A stretch of 64,000 nt of DNA from Closterium sp. NIES-65 (taxonomy: Eukaryota; Streptophyta; Zygnematophyceae; Desmidiales; Closteriaceae), in contig CANXME010002160.1 of the NCBI GenBank assembly GCA_948144175.1, positions 2,675,501 to 2,739,500 on the forward strand. The letters run 5' to 3'. Positions 11,064 to 22,969 of this stretch are shown here, one piece after another. The number at the start of each line of letters is the position of its first letter. Positions within the stretch are counted from its first letter, which is position 1. Below the pieces are notes generated by a model. The model worked only from the letters and a program-made list of their open reading frames with translations, did not search any database and was not told where the DNA came from. The position numbers were made by a program, and so were the translations under genes.

Positions 11064-11423
11064 TGTCAGTAGAGCTACACTGTGAGATCCCCGATCGATC
11101 CTAGGGGGGGTTACAGGCACGTTTGCCTGTGGGGTTATGGGCGCACTGACCCGCTACTAAAACAAGCCCTGTGGTCGGGATTCTGACATGGTATCAGAGC
11201 GGTCTCGGGTTCGAATCCCGGTGTATGCACATGTTGGCCGTTGCCACTGTGCTCAGTCCTGGGCCTCCCAGTGTGGGGGGGTGTCAGTAGAGCTACACTG
11301 TGAGATCCCCGATCGATCCTAGGGGGGGTTACAGGCGCGTTTGCTTGGGGGGTTATGGGCGCACTGACCCGCTACTAAAACAAGCCCTTTTATCCCAATG
11401 GTCTAGTGGTTGGGATTCTGACA
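11064..11423 (+). mobile_element. TRIM retroelement (copy 1)
   Basis: Terminal repeats 11064-11188 and 11282-11423 (TGTCAGTAGAG...ATTCTGACA) enclose about 93 bp. A perfect initiator tRNA-Met primer site TGGTATCAGAGCGG abuts the left repeat and a GTGGGGGGG purine tract precedes the right one. The 5-bp target duplication is ACTAT (11059-11063, 11424-11428). The left repeat has lost about 17 bp of the tRNA-like box A region that the right repeat keeps. It is inserted in the copia 3' LTR and encodes no protein. Confidence 0.95.
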
Positions 11424-14101
11424 ACTATAGCATAAGAGTTTGACACACCCCCATAGGCAAAGTGGGGGAGAACAGGAGGTCACAAGACCAGTCAAGCAAA
11501 GCAAGGCAAGCTCAGGGTGGATCACAAAGTCACCACACAGTCCGAGCACAAGAGCAAGGCCACAAGGCCAGTTCACATGCAAGATCATACATAAAGGTAA
11601 ACAAGCAAGTGCATGTTTTGAATGATCCCAGTACAAGCAAGGTCAAGAAGTGAGCAAGTGAGGCCAAGTAGGCACAAGACCTAGCATCGTACAGAAGCGC
11701 TGATGATCACAAGGCGGAAGTGCCTTGGTAAAGATATCAGCAGTGTTGGCCTCAAAGGCCACGTAAGCAAGGCGCAGCTGACCACGCTGCTGCAGCTCAC
11801 GAGCAAGGAAGTAGCGAAGAGCAATGTGCTTCGTTCTGTGCTCCAGTCTATGCTCCCGACACAAGGCCAGCATGGCCTTGTTGTCTACGTACTGAATTGG
11901 AGGAGAACGAGGTGGCTCTCCCAGGTCAGTCAGCATGTAGGTGAGCCAGCGTAGCTCCTGTGCAGCCATGGCCCCCGCGTAGATCTCAGCCTTACAGCTG
12001 GACCCGAGAACAGAAGACGAGCGGGTGGACCACCACGAAACAGAGCCGGAGCCAAGGCTGAAGGTGTAGCCCTGTGACGATCGCTGCGTAGCCTGGTCGT
12101 CAGCCCAAGAAGCGTCTGCGTGACCTGTGAGGACCACTCGACGTCGCCCTCCAAGCACTAGCCCCATGCCCGACGTACTGCACAAGTAGCGCAACACCCT
12201 CTTCGGTGCAGCCATGTGCTCTGGTCGGTGTCTCCTAGGAGCAACATAGCGTGCCAAGTTGCTAAGAGGGTATGCTAGGTCAGGTCGTGTGCAGGTCATC
12301 AGGTACATGAGGCAGCCAACAAGCTCTGGGTACGGGCCACTCGGCTCTACGGGCTCATCGAAGGAAGAGCTAAGAGCGAGTGGCGAGTAGACAGAGGAGT
12401 GGCCTGAGGCGAGGAGTACGTGAAGTCGAAGCGGCGAAGGACCTGCTGCACGTGTGTCTCTTCTGCAGCTCGGACTTCCCGTGAGCGAGTCCAGCAGTGT
12501 CAGCAGTGGCAAAGACCAAGTCGTCGACGTACACGAGGATGTAGAACGGCGGCAAAGAGGTGTAGGTGCGCAGAAACAGCGACGGGTCGGCAGTAGAAGG
12601 AGCAAACCCAAGAGCCGCAAATGTAGTCCTCAGTGTGTCGTGCCACTCACGGGGCGCCTAGCGGAGACCATAGACTGGCCGCCGGAGGCTCCACAGGGTA
12701 CCAGGAGGAAACGACCCAGTGAAGCCAAGTGGGCGGCGCAGCCAGATCTCCTCATGCAGACTGCCCTGCAGGAAAGCTATGCTGAAGTCAAGAGAGTGAA
12801 GCTCGTAGTCGCGTTGAGCGGCTATGTGCAGCAGCACCCGAAGAGTGGTCATCTTCGCGGTGGGAGAGAAGGTCTGAAAGTAGTCAACTCCCTGTCGCTG
12901 ACTGAAGCCTCGAGCCACGTAACGCGCCTTGAAGACAGGGGAGAACCCGGCGGCCGCTTCACCATGAAAACCCACATGCCACTGACGATGTTCGCCCCAG
13001 GTGGGGGAACCTCGTCGACGTAGGTGCCTGTGGACTTCCAGGAAGCCATCTCTGCGTCCATGGCTGACTGCCACTGAGAGGAGTAGGGACCCTCGATCGC
13101 CTCAGCGTACAATCGAGGAGTCGGGATGTCTGGTGCATCCGGGTCTCCCTCAGGGGCAATCAGCGTGGACACGAGATGAGGCAAAGCAACAACAAAACAC
13201 TGGAACTCCTCCTGCCTCTCCTCAAGGACGTCCGTGCTAAGAGCACACTCACCCCCGACGGACGGAGGACAGACAGACTCAGACTAAGCAACGAGACTAG
13301 TGGCGTAGTCTAGAAGACAGCGAGAAGCAAAGTCGACAAGCTCAGCAACTAACGCAGACGCAGCAGTGGACTCAAAGGAAGGGTCAGTGACAACAGTGTC
13401 CAGGAGACGCGTGATAGTAGGACTGGCAGCAAGAAGAGAGTCAGACTCCGGGTCAGCAAGAACAGGAAGAGAGGACTCTGGAGGAGACGGCAACGGGACA
13501 CGCAGAGGAGCAGTGGAAGGACGCAGTGCCATCTGGTGTGTGCTCGGGACCGTAGGAGGACGCGGACGTGAAGCACGACTACTAGTGCGAGCAACACGAA
13601 CAGGCGACGCAGGACGAGACGCAGGCTCACGACGCTCAGCAAGACCTCCACTAGGACCACTATAGGGAGAAGGAGCAGGTAGGGGGGAGGCGGGCTGTAA
13701 CTGTGACCGTGACTGGACAGGCTGTGGACCTTCTAAGGGAGGAGCACGACCAGTAGAGGGCGGGAGACAAAGAACCTGCTGAAGGAGCGGAACGAAGTAC
13801 GGCCTCGGACGCGCAGCGCATCCAGAACCAGCAGGGACAGCACCAGTACCCCCAGCTGCAGCACCAGCGCCAGCAGCACCTCCAGCTCCAACAGCGCCAA
13901 CACCAGCACCCTCAGAAGCACCAGCGCCAGCAGCACCACCAGCGCCAACACCCCCAGCAGCTCCAGCTCCAGCAACTCCAGCAGCACCAACTCCAGTAGG
14001 ACCGTCAGCTCCAGTACCGCCAGCAGCTCCGGCAGTACCTCTAGGAGGACTACCTCCAGGCGCCCCCCCAGTCCCAGCAGCACCCCTAGTCCCAGCAGCT
14101 C

Positions 14102-14295
14102 TGTCAAGATTAGCTTAGAACCTAGGAAACTAGGTGAGGGTGTCGAGAGTAGCGAGAGGGAAGAGGGGTTCAATAAAGAGCAAAGGTTCAAAGATATAGG
14201 CAAGAACTAGGGTAGTGAGGTGCACCACCAAACGGGAAACATAACTACACTAACACTACAGACAATTATATAAATATGAATAACATATTTCGACA
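14102..14295. mobile_element. Probable solo LTR, unrelated family
   Basis: A 194-bp AT-rich block, TGTCAAGATT...ATTTCGACA, interrupts the GC-rich decayed copia. It is bounded by a 5-bp direct repeat AGCTC (14097-14101, 14296-14300). The ends and the duplication fit a solo LTR. No partner copy occurs in the window. Confidence 0.75.
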
Positions 14296-17200
14296 AGCTC
14301 CAGTACCGCTAGTACGAGCACCTCCAGGACCAGCAGCAACAGTAGTACCTCTAGCTCCAGCAGCACGGCTCCAGCGCCGGGCAAACCACTCGCGCAGCTC
14401 CTGCGAAGAGAGGAGCTCCCGCCTCGACGAAGCACCGCCAGAGGCCACACGAGCAAACCCAGCACCCCCAGGCTCCGCACCCCCAGGCTTAGCACCCCCA
14501 GGCTCCGCACCCCCAGGCTCAGCACCCCCAGGCTCCGCACCCCCAGACTCAGCACCCCTAGGCTCAGCACACCTAGACTCAGCACCCGCAGGCTCAGCAC
14601 CCCTAGAAGCACCAGAGTCAACAGCTACCTCGACAGGCTCGACTGCGTCTACCTGTGACACACCTGGCGGGGCAGGACCCTGAGGGGGGAGAGGGTCTAC
14701 TGGGGGAGGACCTGGCACAAGGAAGAGCGGCGGCGGGGGGAGGGGCGCAGTGCGGTAGGGGAAGAGACGGTAGTAAGGCACCGACTCGTCAAAGGTGATG
14801 TCCTGGAAGGACATAACACGGCGTGAGGTGGGGTGGTAAAACTGCCAACCAGGCGCGTCAGGGGGGAAGCCAAGGAAGACGCAGGGAACAGCACGGGGGG
14901 ACATCTTGTCCGCAGACAAGTCGCGGAGAAACGCCCGAGATCCCCAGACCCGAAACGCAGACGCATCGCCAACCTTCCCCGTCCACCGCAAGGTGGGGGA
15001 GGTCTCTGGCAAGGAGACCCGGAGCTGAAGGTTGAGCTGATGCGCGGCGTACTAAACCGCAAACGACCACACAAAATGGGGAGCAGCCGCATGGATCATG
15101 GACGTATGAGCGACGTCCATGACCATGCCAATGCGGCGCTCAGCAATCCCATTTTGCTGTGGAGAGGCCGGAAGCGTGAAGGTCTGGCGGATGCCCTGTG
15201 CATGACACAAGGCTCCCAGATGGGCAGAGGAAAACTCCCCGCCTCTGTCAGAGTGCAGACGCTGAACAGGAAAGTCCGAGCCGAAACTCTCTCTGAGGTG
15301 GAGACGAGCTGCGCGGATCCAGTCGATCAACACCTCACTGACGTCACCCTTGCTGCGCAAGGGGAACACCATGGTGTAACGCGAGTAGTCGTCAACCACA
15401 AACAGGAAGTAACGCTCTTGACCCAGGCCACGGACGCGGGCGGGGCCCCACACGTCCATATGAAGAGTATGCAGGGGAGCCTCTGTCGGAGGAAACTCGG
15501 AGGAGTGAGGGGCGGCGCGCTGCCGCCCCTCGACGCAGGGAACGCAGGTAGGGGAGGGAGGGACCGGGGGAGACCAGAGACAAGGACACGGGACGCCATG
15601 CCTTGGAGACGAGGCAGGGAGGGGTGACCAAGGCGGTGGTGCCGAAGGAGAGTCTGGTGGGACTGGAGACGACACGAGCAGGGAGCAGACTCAGGACCAG
15701 ACCTGGACGCTGCAGCAAACACCTGACTCAACGCAGCTACCTGACCAGACTCAGCAACCGGAAGAGACTCAGTAGTCAGTGTGTACAGGCTCGACCCTCC
15801 GGCCGGCGGGTAAACGTGGCCAAGTGTCGGCCCGTCCGAGCACACGTACAGTGGGTCACCTGCTGACTCACAGGAGTGAACTGGTCAACCCCCTGATCCT
15901 GTAGATCAGCACCACTCACCAAGTTCGTAGAGAACGAGGGGAGGTAGAGACCTGACAGGGTGCCAGAGGGGGCTGCTTGACAGGGTAAGACAGTGGAGAA
16001 GCTAGCAAGGACAGGACCCCCAGAGGGGTCCGCCAGGGAGACCGCAACCGGCCGACTAAGCGGCGTAAGCATGGTGGGGTCTCGAAAGAAGGAGCGGGAG
16101 GCACCCGAGTCAAGGGTGAAGGTGTGTAAGGCCTGAGCCGACGTGGTACTTGAGAGAGCAGACTCACCAGCACCTGGGGCAGCAGACGCACTAGCACCTC
16201 GAGCAGCAGCCTCAATGCCCGGGTCAGGCGGAAGACACAGGTAACAGTCACCCTCATCACTAGCAGACACATCATATATGGCAGCAAGAATAGCATCATA
16301 GTCAAGATCATAGGTAGCAACCTCCGCCCTAGACAGCTCTCCCAAGAGAGGGATCTAAGTGGCGTCAGGGAACTGGTGACGCTCAGCGTCCGTCAGGCGG
16401 CCGAAGCAGCGCTGGGTGGAGTGCGAGCCCCCGCACTGCTCACAAGCTTGGTCACCGGTACAGAGGACGTAGGTACAGGGACCAGTACCCCCACCTCGCT
16501 GACGCGCAGCGTACCACTCACGAAGCTGCTGGAGGGACGGGGTCTCACGACCGCGCTGCTGCTGCTGGCGCTGACCACCACCTGAGCCGCCCCGCTGCGC
16601 AGAGCCACCCCGACTAGCTCCACCTCCTCCGCCGCCACCTCCGCCACCGCCGCCACTGCCTCCTCCTCCGCTCCCACCGCCACCGCCGTCCCCGCCTCCG
16701 CCGCCACTGCCGCCACCGAAGCCCCCACCCCCACCACCACTCCCACCACCACCCCCACTCCCTCCGCCTCCTCCACCTCCACCTCCTCCGGCCCCGCCAG
16801 CCCCTCCAGCGCCCTTGCCCTCGTTGCCCTTGCCGGTGTGGTGTCGCCCGCTAGGGGCAGACGCAGCGCCGACCGACTCGGTGCCAACGAAGTCGACGGC
16901 ACCAGCAGAGGCAACAGAGGGCAGAAGGGGGGAGGGGGAGCATCCCTCAAAGACAAGGGCACGCGGGTCACCTCTAGAGGCTCCTACAGCGACTACTCTT
17001 CTCTGGTACCAGGAGGCGCTCCTCAAGGAGGTCAACGGTGAGTGTGGTGGGGCAAACAGAGAGGAAGTGGTCCCTGACTAAGCGAAGGGAGTCAGGGAGC
17101 CGGGTGACTATGTAGTAGAGGGTGATGTACATGGGGGGAGGGTTCTTGGCACAGAACTCAGCAGGAAGCGCAGTGCGGTAGCGAGTGTCATTAGTGCGAA

Positions 17201-17660
17201 GGTGAGTAATGAGGTCAGCGACTGTACGAAAGGCAGCAAGGTCAGGGAACATGTAGGGCAGTATGAGGCGGCTAAGAGCAGCAGTGGCAGGGGAAGAGTA
17301 GCGTGCAACTACAGCGTCGTACAAGGTCTTAGCACTCTTGTACTGACTAAAGTGCGCACGCTCAGCGGTCGGTAAGTGGCGACGACAACAAGACGGGCAG
17401 CAGCATCGCGTGTGGCCCATTGTGAGCAAACATTGCTGTCAGCATCAGCAGGCGGGGCAGGAGAGGCACCAGAGGTGAGATCGAACAGTGAGAGTCCGTC
17501 TGCCCTATCGCACTGTAGGAAGAGCTGTAGGTCATTGACCCAGACCTCGAGTTTGACATTAGAGTGCCCATTTAGCGGCCGAAGTGACGTCAGAGTAGAA
17601 AAAAAAATTGCGGGTCAAAAACAGGGAGGCGTTTTTTGAAACGTCAGCCCTGTCATGTGG

Positions 17661-20600
17661 CTGATTTGGAATGGGCCACAGTAGCGCGGTCGAAGTTTTG
17701 GTACGTCGGGCAGTCGCAGATTTTGCGTGTCAAGCAGTACGTAATCCCTTGACTGGTATGTGACTGGGCGGCGGTGGCGGTCAGCGTTGCGCTTAGCGTT
17801 GATGTTTGCTTTTTTAATTGCTTCTGCAGTTCTCGTGCGGGCAACTTGCAGAATTTCGGCGAATTGCTGTGCACGTGGTGTTGGGTTGTCCGGACTCGGC
17901 GTCATGGGCACTGTAGGGTTTTGCCCGTAGTTCAGGTAGAAGGGAGACTGCTGCATCGTCGCTGACGTGGCATTATTGTACGCGAACTCGATCAGCGGCA
18001 GCTGCTGCTCCCAGGTCGTGGGGTCGTCGCACGTGGCACGAATCAACTGCTCCATCGTCTGATTCGTCCGCTCCGTTTGATCGTCGGTCTCGGGGTGGTA
18101 CGACGAACTGAACTGTAGCTTGGTCCCGAACTGCTCCTAGAGTTTCTTTCAGAAGTTGCTGGTGAACTTCGTGTCCCTGTCGCTGATAATTGCTGCTGGT
18201 ATCCCGTGTAGGCGAACAACAGCTGCGATGAACAGACGAGCGGTTTCCTCGGCTCAGATCAACTTTTTGCACGCAGCGAAGTGTGCCATCTTCGTCAACC
18301 TGTCAAGGACGACCATCACTGCGTCGTTACCCCCAGGGTTTGAAGGTAACCCTGTGATGAAGTTTATGGTGACTTGCTGCCAGGCGCGCTCCGGCAGTGG
18401 TATCGGCTGCAATTGACCCGCCTTCCGCTTCCTCGAGCTCTTCATCACCTGACACGTGGGGCACGAGCCCACGTGCTACTGCACGACGGTCAACAACTCC
18501 AGCCAGTAGTAATACCGCTGCAGTTGCTGTCGCGTTTTTTTACTCCAAAATGTCCCGAGGTAATTCCGTCGTGTGCCTCCTGCAGTAGCAGCTCCCTCAG
18601 TAGTGAGTACGCGGGTACCCAGATGCGGTTGGTGCCTATTTTTACGTAATAAACTCCTTTAGCTTCTGCTAGTTGCTGTGAGTTTCCAGTCGTGAAAAAT
18701 GGGTCGGTGCGGTATCCGTGGGTGAATAGGCCCGTTAAAAGCGGGTTGGTCTTGTCAGTAGAGCTACACTGTGAGATCCCCGATCGATCCTAGGGGGGGT
18801 TACAGGCGCGTTTGCCTGGGGGGTTATGGGCGCACTGACCCGCTACTTAACAAGCCCTTTTATCCCAATGGTCTAGTGGTTGGGATTCTGACATGGTATC
18901 AGAGCGGTCTCGGGTTCGAATCCCGGTGTATGCACATGCTGGCTGTTGTCACTGTGCTCAGTCCTGGGCCTCTCAGTGTGGGGGGGTGTCAGTAGAGCTA
19001 CACTGTGAGATCCCCGATCGATCCTAGGGGGGGTTACAGGCGCGTTTGCCTGGGGGGTTATGGGCGCACTGACCCGCTACTTAACAAGCCCTTTTATCCC
19101 AATGGTCTAGTGGTTGGGATTCTGACAGGTCTGGGCGAGTAGGATGGCGTGGAGTTGGGCGGTAGGGCGGGTGAGTGCGTTGGCGATGTTGGATGCGCCT
19201 TTCTTGTACGTAACCGTATAGTGGAAGTTGGACTCGAGGTAGTCCAACCAGCGAATCTGTCGTGGATTGAGATTCGGTTGGGCGCGTAAGTACTGTAGTG
19301 ATCGGTGGTCTGTCCGTACTGTCACGTCAGCGCCAGTCAAGTAACACCGTCAAACCTTGAACGCGTGCACGATCGCCAACATTTCGCGGTCGTGTATCGG
19401 GTAGTTGCGTTCGGGCGGGTGCAGCTTGCGGGACTCATACGCGATTGGCTGGAGGCCGTTCTCAAAATCCTGCAACAGTACAGCTCCCACAGCGATGTCA
19501 CTTGCGTCAGTGACGAGCTCGAACGGACGGTGTGGGTCTGCGATGTGCAGCACGGGCAGTGAGCACAAAATGTTTTTGAGGGCCGAGAAGGCAGCTTGCT
19601 CTTTCTCCCCCCACGTATACTCAACCCCCTTCCTCAGCAGGTCTGTCAGCGGGGCAGTCAGCTTCGCAATGTCGGGGACGAACCGGCGCACGTAGTTGAC
19701 GAACCCCAAAAAACTCTGCAACTCGGTCAAGTTGGTCGGCGCGTGCCATGCTTGAATCGTCGCAATTTTTTTCAGGTCTATTTCCACTCCTGTAGCTGAA
19801 ATAACGTGTCCCAAAAACTCCATGCGGTCCTGTAAAAACTCACACTTGGACGCTTTTGTCAGTAGGCGGTTCTCACTCAGTATCTTAAAAACTGCTTCGA
19901 TGTCCTGTAAGTGCTATGCTTTGTCAGGGCTGTAAATCAGGATGTCGTCCAGGTATACTATGACGCACTTATCTAAGAGCAGGCGGAAAGCTTCGTTCAT
20001 GGTCATTTGGAAAGTGGCGGGGGCGTTGGTCAGTCCGAAGGGCATGACAGTGTATTTGAAGGATCCGTAGCGTGTGCGAAATGCGGTCTTAGGGCAGTCG
20101 TGCTGGTTGACGCAAATCTGGTGGTAACCCCCTCGAAGGTCGATTTTCGAGAAAACCCGGGCTGTGCGCAATTGGTCGATCAGTTCGTCGGCTCGCGGGA
20201 TGGGGTAACGGGATTTGATGGTAGCCCTGTTCAGTGCTATGTAGTCTATGCACATGCAAAATCCCCTGTCTTTTTTCGGTGTGAACCGTATCGGTGCTGC
20301 GAAAGGCGACGAACTAGGGCGAATGAACTCCTTCTCGAGCAGGTAATCGAGGTGCTTCCTCAGTTCGTCCAGTCCCGGCTGGGTCAATCGGAACTGTCGC
20401 TGTATTGTTGGCTGTGCCCCCGGCTCTAACTCTATCCTGTGGTCGTGCGGTCGCTGAGGTGGCAGTCCCGTAGGTAAATCGTCTGGGAAAATGTCGTTGT
20501 ACTGCTTCAACAGTGCTGCCAGGTCACTCGGTACGTCGGCCACCAGTTTCTGTAAATCCCCTCCTTTGTCTGCTGCCTCAGCTTCCAGAATGTCGACTGC

Positions 20601-21113
20601 GTACACGTCAGCTCCTGCCGCCACGGCGCGTTTCATCGTGATCGCGTTGACACGCACCGACGAAGACTCAGGCGAGCCCCAGCGAGGTAGGGCGATGTTG
20701 TTACCGTTCACTCGCACGGTGCAGTCACCCGTCGTCCAATCGATTCGCGGATTGTGTCGTCGCAGCCAATCACGCCCGAGTAAAATATTGGTTCCGTCGA
20801 GGGTCGTTGCGAGCATTTCCTGGCTAAACGGGAAGTTACCCCCACATCGAATCCGAACCCGGTCTACGCGTTCCCGTATTGCCAACGGCGTGCCGTCTAC
20901 CAATCTTGCGTCAATCTCAGATAAACATATGTCCAGTGGCACTCGCAGTTTTCGTGCTGTAGCAGTGTTGATGAGGCTATGGCTAGCTCCCCCGTCTACG
21001 AAGATTTTAACTAAGTCCGTCCCGATTTTCCCACTAAGCATTATGGGGCTGTCTACCGTAGTCCCCTCCTTATTCGGCCGAGTGTGGTTGATTGCGTGAA
21101 CCGGCACAATCAC
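17661..21113 (-). pseudogene. Gypsy pol: protease, RT, RNase H, integrase (broken)
   Basis: From right to left: an aspartic protease-like DGGASHSLIN, reverse transcriptase with YLDDILIYS near 19940, an RNase H domain (FELVTDASDIAVGAVL, TDHRSLQYL), the integrase zinc finger (HDGITSGHFG ... CPTCQ) and a core with NFITGLPSNPGGNDAV. In-frame stops fall at 19914 (a TAG, probably once CAG) and 19350 (a TGA, probably once TGG), with more in the integrase. The TRIM at 18753-19127 separates RNase H from integrase. It was a replication polyprotein and is now non-functional. Confidence 0.92.
18753..19127 (+). mobile_element. TRIM retroelement (copy 2, young)
   Basis: Two 141-bp terminal repeats (18753-18893, 18987-19127) appear identical. 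The 5-bp target duplication is GGTCT (18748-18752, 19128-19132). The 93-bp interior starts with the primer site TGGTATCAGAGCGG and ends in a G-run. Across the repeat/interior border lie TGGTCTAGTGG (box A-like) and GGTTCGAATCC (box B-like), spaced about 44 bp start to start as in a tRNA gene. It is 375 bp long, has no ORF, and needs enzymes from another element. Confidence 0.95.
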
Positions 21114-21172
21114 TCGGTAAGGGTCGGTTGGGTCGGGCGAGCGGCGTGACCTGTCAATAGAGGGCCCGTCTG

Positions 21173-22333
21173 CTACTGACTCCCAGCGTTTCCCTGCTGC
21201 TTGGTTTGTTTCTGCTGCTCAGCTCCCCCCTTTCCCTTAGCGCTTTTCGGGCATTCGCTCTTGCGATGTCCCGGCCGATTGCACGCAAAGCAGCGCCCTT
21301 TGAACGGTGTGGCAACAGCATTTGCGGCGACGGCACGTATCGTGGCGCCCTCGTTTGTCCCACGAGGCCGATGTCCCCAATGGCTGCTTCCGTAGGACCC
21401 CGGTCTCGGTCGGCGGAAGAAGTCAAGTTTCTCCGCCATAGCGAGAATTTCTTGAAATTCGGTGACGCCGCAAAGCTGGATTTCCCGAGCGATGTCCTGC
21501 TTCAGGCCGCCGATGTAGCGGTCAATGCGCTCGCTCTCATGCATATATCCCACCTGCTCGCATAGCGCCAGAAATCCGCTCGTGTAATCTTGGACGGAAC
21601 CGAGTTGGCGCCAAGTGCGGAGCTTCTGTCGCGCCGCGATCGAAGCCGCGATTGGCTCGAAACGAGCGAGCAGACTTGCGCATAACGCGTCCCACGTGCG
21701 ATACTGGGGCACCTCCACGAAATATGACGGCGCCCAGGGTCCGGTTTGTCCTTCCTGTGTCGGTAGAGTCGCGTAGTCCACCAGCTTCGTGACGATGATG
21801 CGCCACCAGTCCATGGCGGGTCCTCGCAGCAACGACACGGCGTAGCGAATCTTCGCCGTATCCTCCGAGACGTAGTTCGCGTCGAAGAAGACGTTCAACG
21901 TGAAGAGCCACACCTGAACGGTAGGACCACCCCGCTGACTTGGGTTAAAGCATGGCGGACGCTGCGGCTTTAGCGGCATCGGCGAAGGAAGAGTTGATTC
22001 GCCGGCCGGCACTGAAATCGTGACTCGAGGCTGAGTCCTGGCCGCATTCGTCGCGTCGGGGTGTGTCGTGCCGTGGTCGTCGTCTTCGTCATGGCGAATG
22101 ACGCCATCACTTGCGGCGCTCGCGGGTTGCCACACACTTCCGTGCTGAGATGTCTGTGGTGCGGGCTGAATCGGAGTGCCAGGTGCTTGGGATTGTGCTC
22201 GTGTGAGGTTGTTTTGCAGGGACGAGCGTTCTGCCGTCAGCGTCGCAATTTCCTCGGCGCTCTCGCGGATTTGTCGCAGTAGATCGTTCAAGTGCTCCTG
22301 CATGAGAGTCGTGACGTCGATATGTTCAGCCAT
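21173..22333 (-). CDS. Gypsy Gag (386 aa)
   Basis: An open reading frame starting MAEHIDVTTLMQ, with an N-terminal coiled-coil stretch (about residues 15-50), a retrotransposon gag domain (VWLFTLNVFFDANYVSED ... LRTWRQLGSVQDYTSGF) and one CCHC zinc knuckle, CFACNRPGHRKSEC, near residue 350. It packages the element RNA. Pol follows at once in another frame. This is the only long intact ORF left in the element. Confidence 0.9.
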   Translation of the reverse strand: MAEHIDVTTLMQEHLNDLLRQIRESAEEIATLTAERSSLQNNLTRAQSQAPGTPIQPAPQTSQHGSVWQPASAASDGVIRHDEDDDHGTTHPDATNAARTQPRVTISVPAGESTLPSPMPLKPQRPPCFNPSQRGGPTVQVWLFTLNVFFDANYVSEDTAKIRYAVSLLRGPAMDWWRIIVTKLVDYATLPTQEGQTGPWAPSYFVEVPQYRTWDALCASLLARFEPIAASIAARQKLRTWRQLGSVQDYTSGFLALCEQVGYMHESERIDRYIGGLKQDIAREIQLCGVTEFQEILAMAEKLDFFRRPRPGSYGSSHWGHRPRGTNEGATIRAVAANAVATPFKGRCFACNRPGHRKSECPKSAKGKGGAEQQKQTKQQGNAGSQ

Positions 22334-22501
22334 TTCGAAGGGCGTCGGCTCGTCTTAGTCTAGGCGCAGTCGTGGCTGCACGCGTTTACGAGAGAGCGCG
22401 AGGACAGCGGCTCCTAGGTGCTAAGGTACGTGAGTCCCTTCGAGTGAAAAATCAAAAGTTGATTTCCTGGGGTGCGGAGATGTACAGTCCGTAAGGAAAG
22501 A

Positions 22502-22516
22502 GGCTCTGAATACCAA
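22502..22516 (-). other. Gypsy primer binding site
   Basis: On the minus strand TTGGTATTCAGAGCC lies directly inside the 5' LTR. It matches the 3' end complement of initiator tRNA-Met except for one extra T. Confidence 0.75.
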
Positions 22517-22517
22517 G

Positions 22518-22844
22518 TGTTATGGGTGCAATGAATCGAGGTAGCGAGAATTGCACTAAGGTGTCAAACGAGATCACAATGTGAGCGAAGGCATGAGCGA
22601 ACATTTATACGCGAAACATGCAAACGGTAACGCGGTACGTGCAAGCTAGCTAGTGCTACGCTGGAAACGAGGCTCGGGCTAGTCCCGAAGCGTAGGCCGA
22701 CACGGCCAGGCCAGCAGTGCGAGGTAAGGTGAAACAGTGCGCGCGAAGTCGGCGAAGCCCCGTTAGCAGTAACGGGTGAACAACGGCTGTTGCTGTACGC
22801 GATGTAGTTGGGCTCCGTAAGGAATGCCGAGAAAATTCCTTACA
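22518..22844 (-). repeat. Gypsy 5' LTR
   Basis: 327 bp, the partner of 8507-8850, followed by the target duplication TTAAC at 22845-22849. Confidence 0.95.
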
Positions 22845-22969
22845 TTAACACAAAAGTTACTATGCAGAAAGTTACTAAACGATTGATGAAGCATACGGTA
22901 TATATTTTTAGTAAAGTATGAATGTGAGATATAAAGCAGTGGAGAACCTTACAGGAAATTAAAATTTTG

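Larger units (their letters stand above)
10958..17571 (-). pseudogene. Decayed, 5'-truncated copia element
   Basis: Homologous along its length to the intact copia at 50333-56257: gag fragments at 17571-16355 (with the same Gly-rich tract), protease with DSGAS near 16110, integrase at 15675-14860, RT at 13180-12650, and RNase H at 12330-11650 ending in ADIFTKALPPCDHQRF. Frameshifts, stops and a deletion of about 130 bp near 12430-12460 inactivate it. The 3' LTR is about 10958-11445, split by a TRIM. No 5' LTR or gag start is found before the hAT-like terminus at 17652, so the copy is truncated. Confidence 0.9.
9981..17652. mobile_element. Large hAT-like element carrying captured or nested retroelements
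   Basis: The 11-bp terminal inverted repeats are CAGGGCTGACG and CGTCAGCCCTG. The 8-bp target duplication differs at one base (TCATGTAG at 9973-9980, TCATGTGG at 17653-17660). Deleting it restores the gypsy integrase reading frame, confirming the borders. No transposase is visible. The interior holds a decayed copia, two solo LTRs and a TRIM. The 9981-10020 end has a palindromic subterminal cluster of AGTCTGA repeats. The TIR sequence differs from that of the 24-kb hAT, so it is a second family. Confidence 0.85.
8507..22844 (-). mobile_element. Ty3/gypsy chromovirus, full length but interrupted by nested insertions
   Basis: The two LTRs (8507-8850 and 22518-22844) begin TGTTA and end TTACA, and are bounded by the 5-bp target duplication TTAAC (8502-8506 and 22845-22849). 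The element lies on the minus strand: gag, protease, RT, RNase H, integrase and a C-terminal chromodomain run from right to left. A primer site resembling the initiator tRNA-Met complement (TGGTATTCAGAGC, one extra T) abuts the right LTR. A purine tract (gagggggagggtag) abuts the left one. Several stop codons and diverged LTRs show an old, dead copy. About 8.8 kb of the 14.3 kb is later inserted DNA. Confidence 0.95.

Noticed and set aside
18893-18960. A tRNA gene at the TRIM border
   Set aside because: Box A and box B are present, but no acceptor stem pairs and the sequence overlaps the LTR end and primer site, so it is not called as a tRNA.
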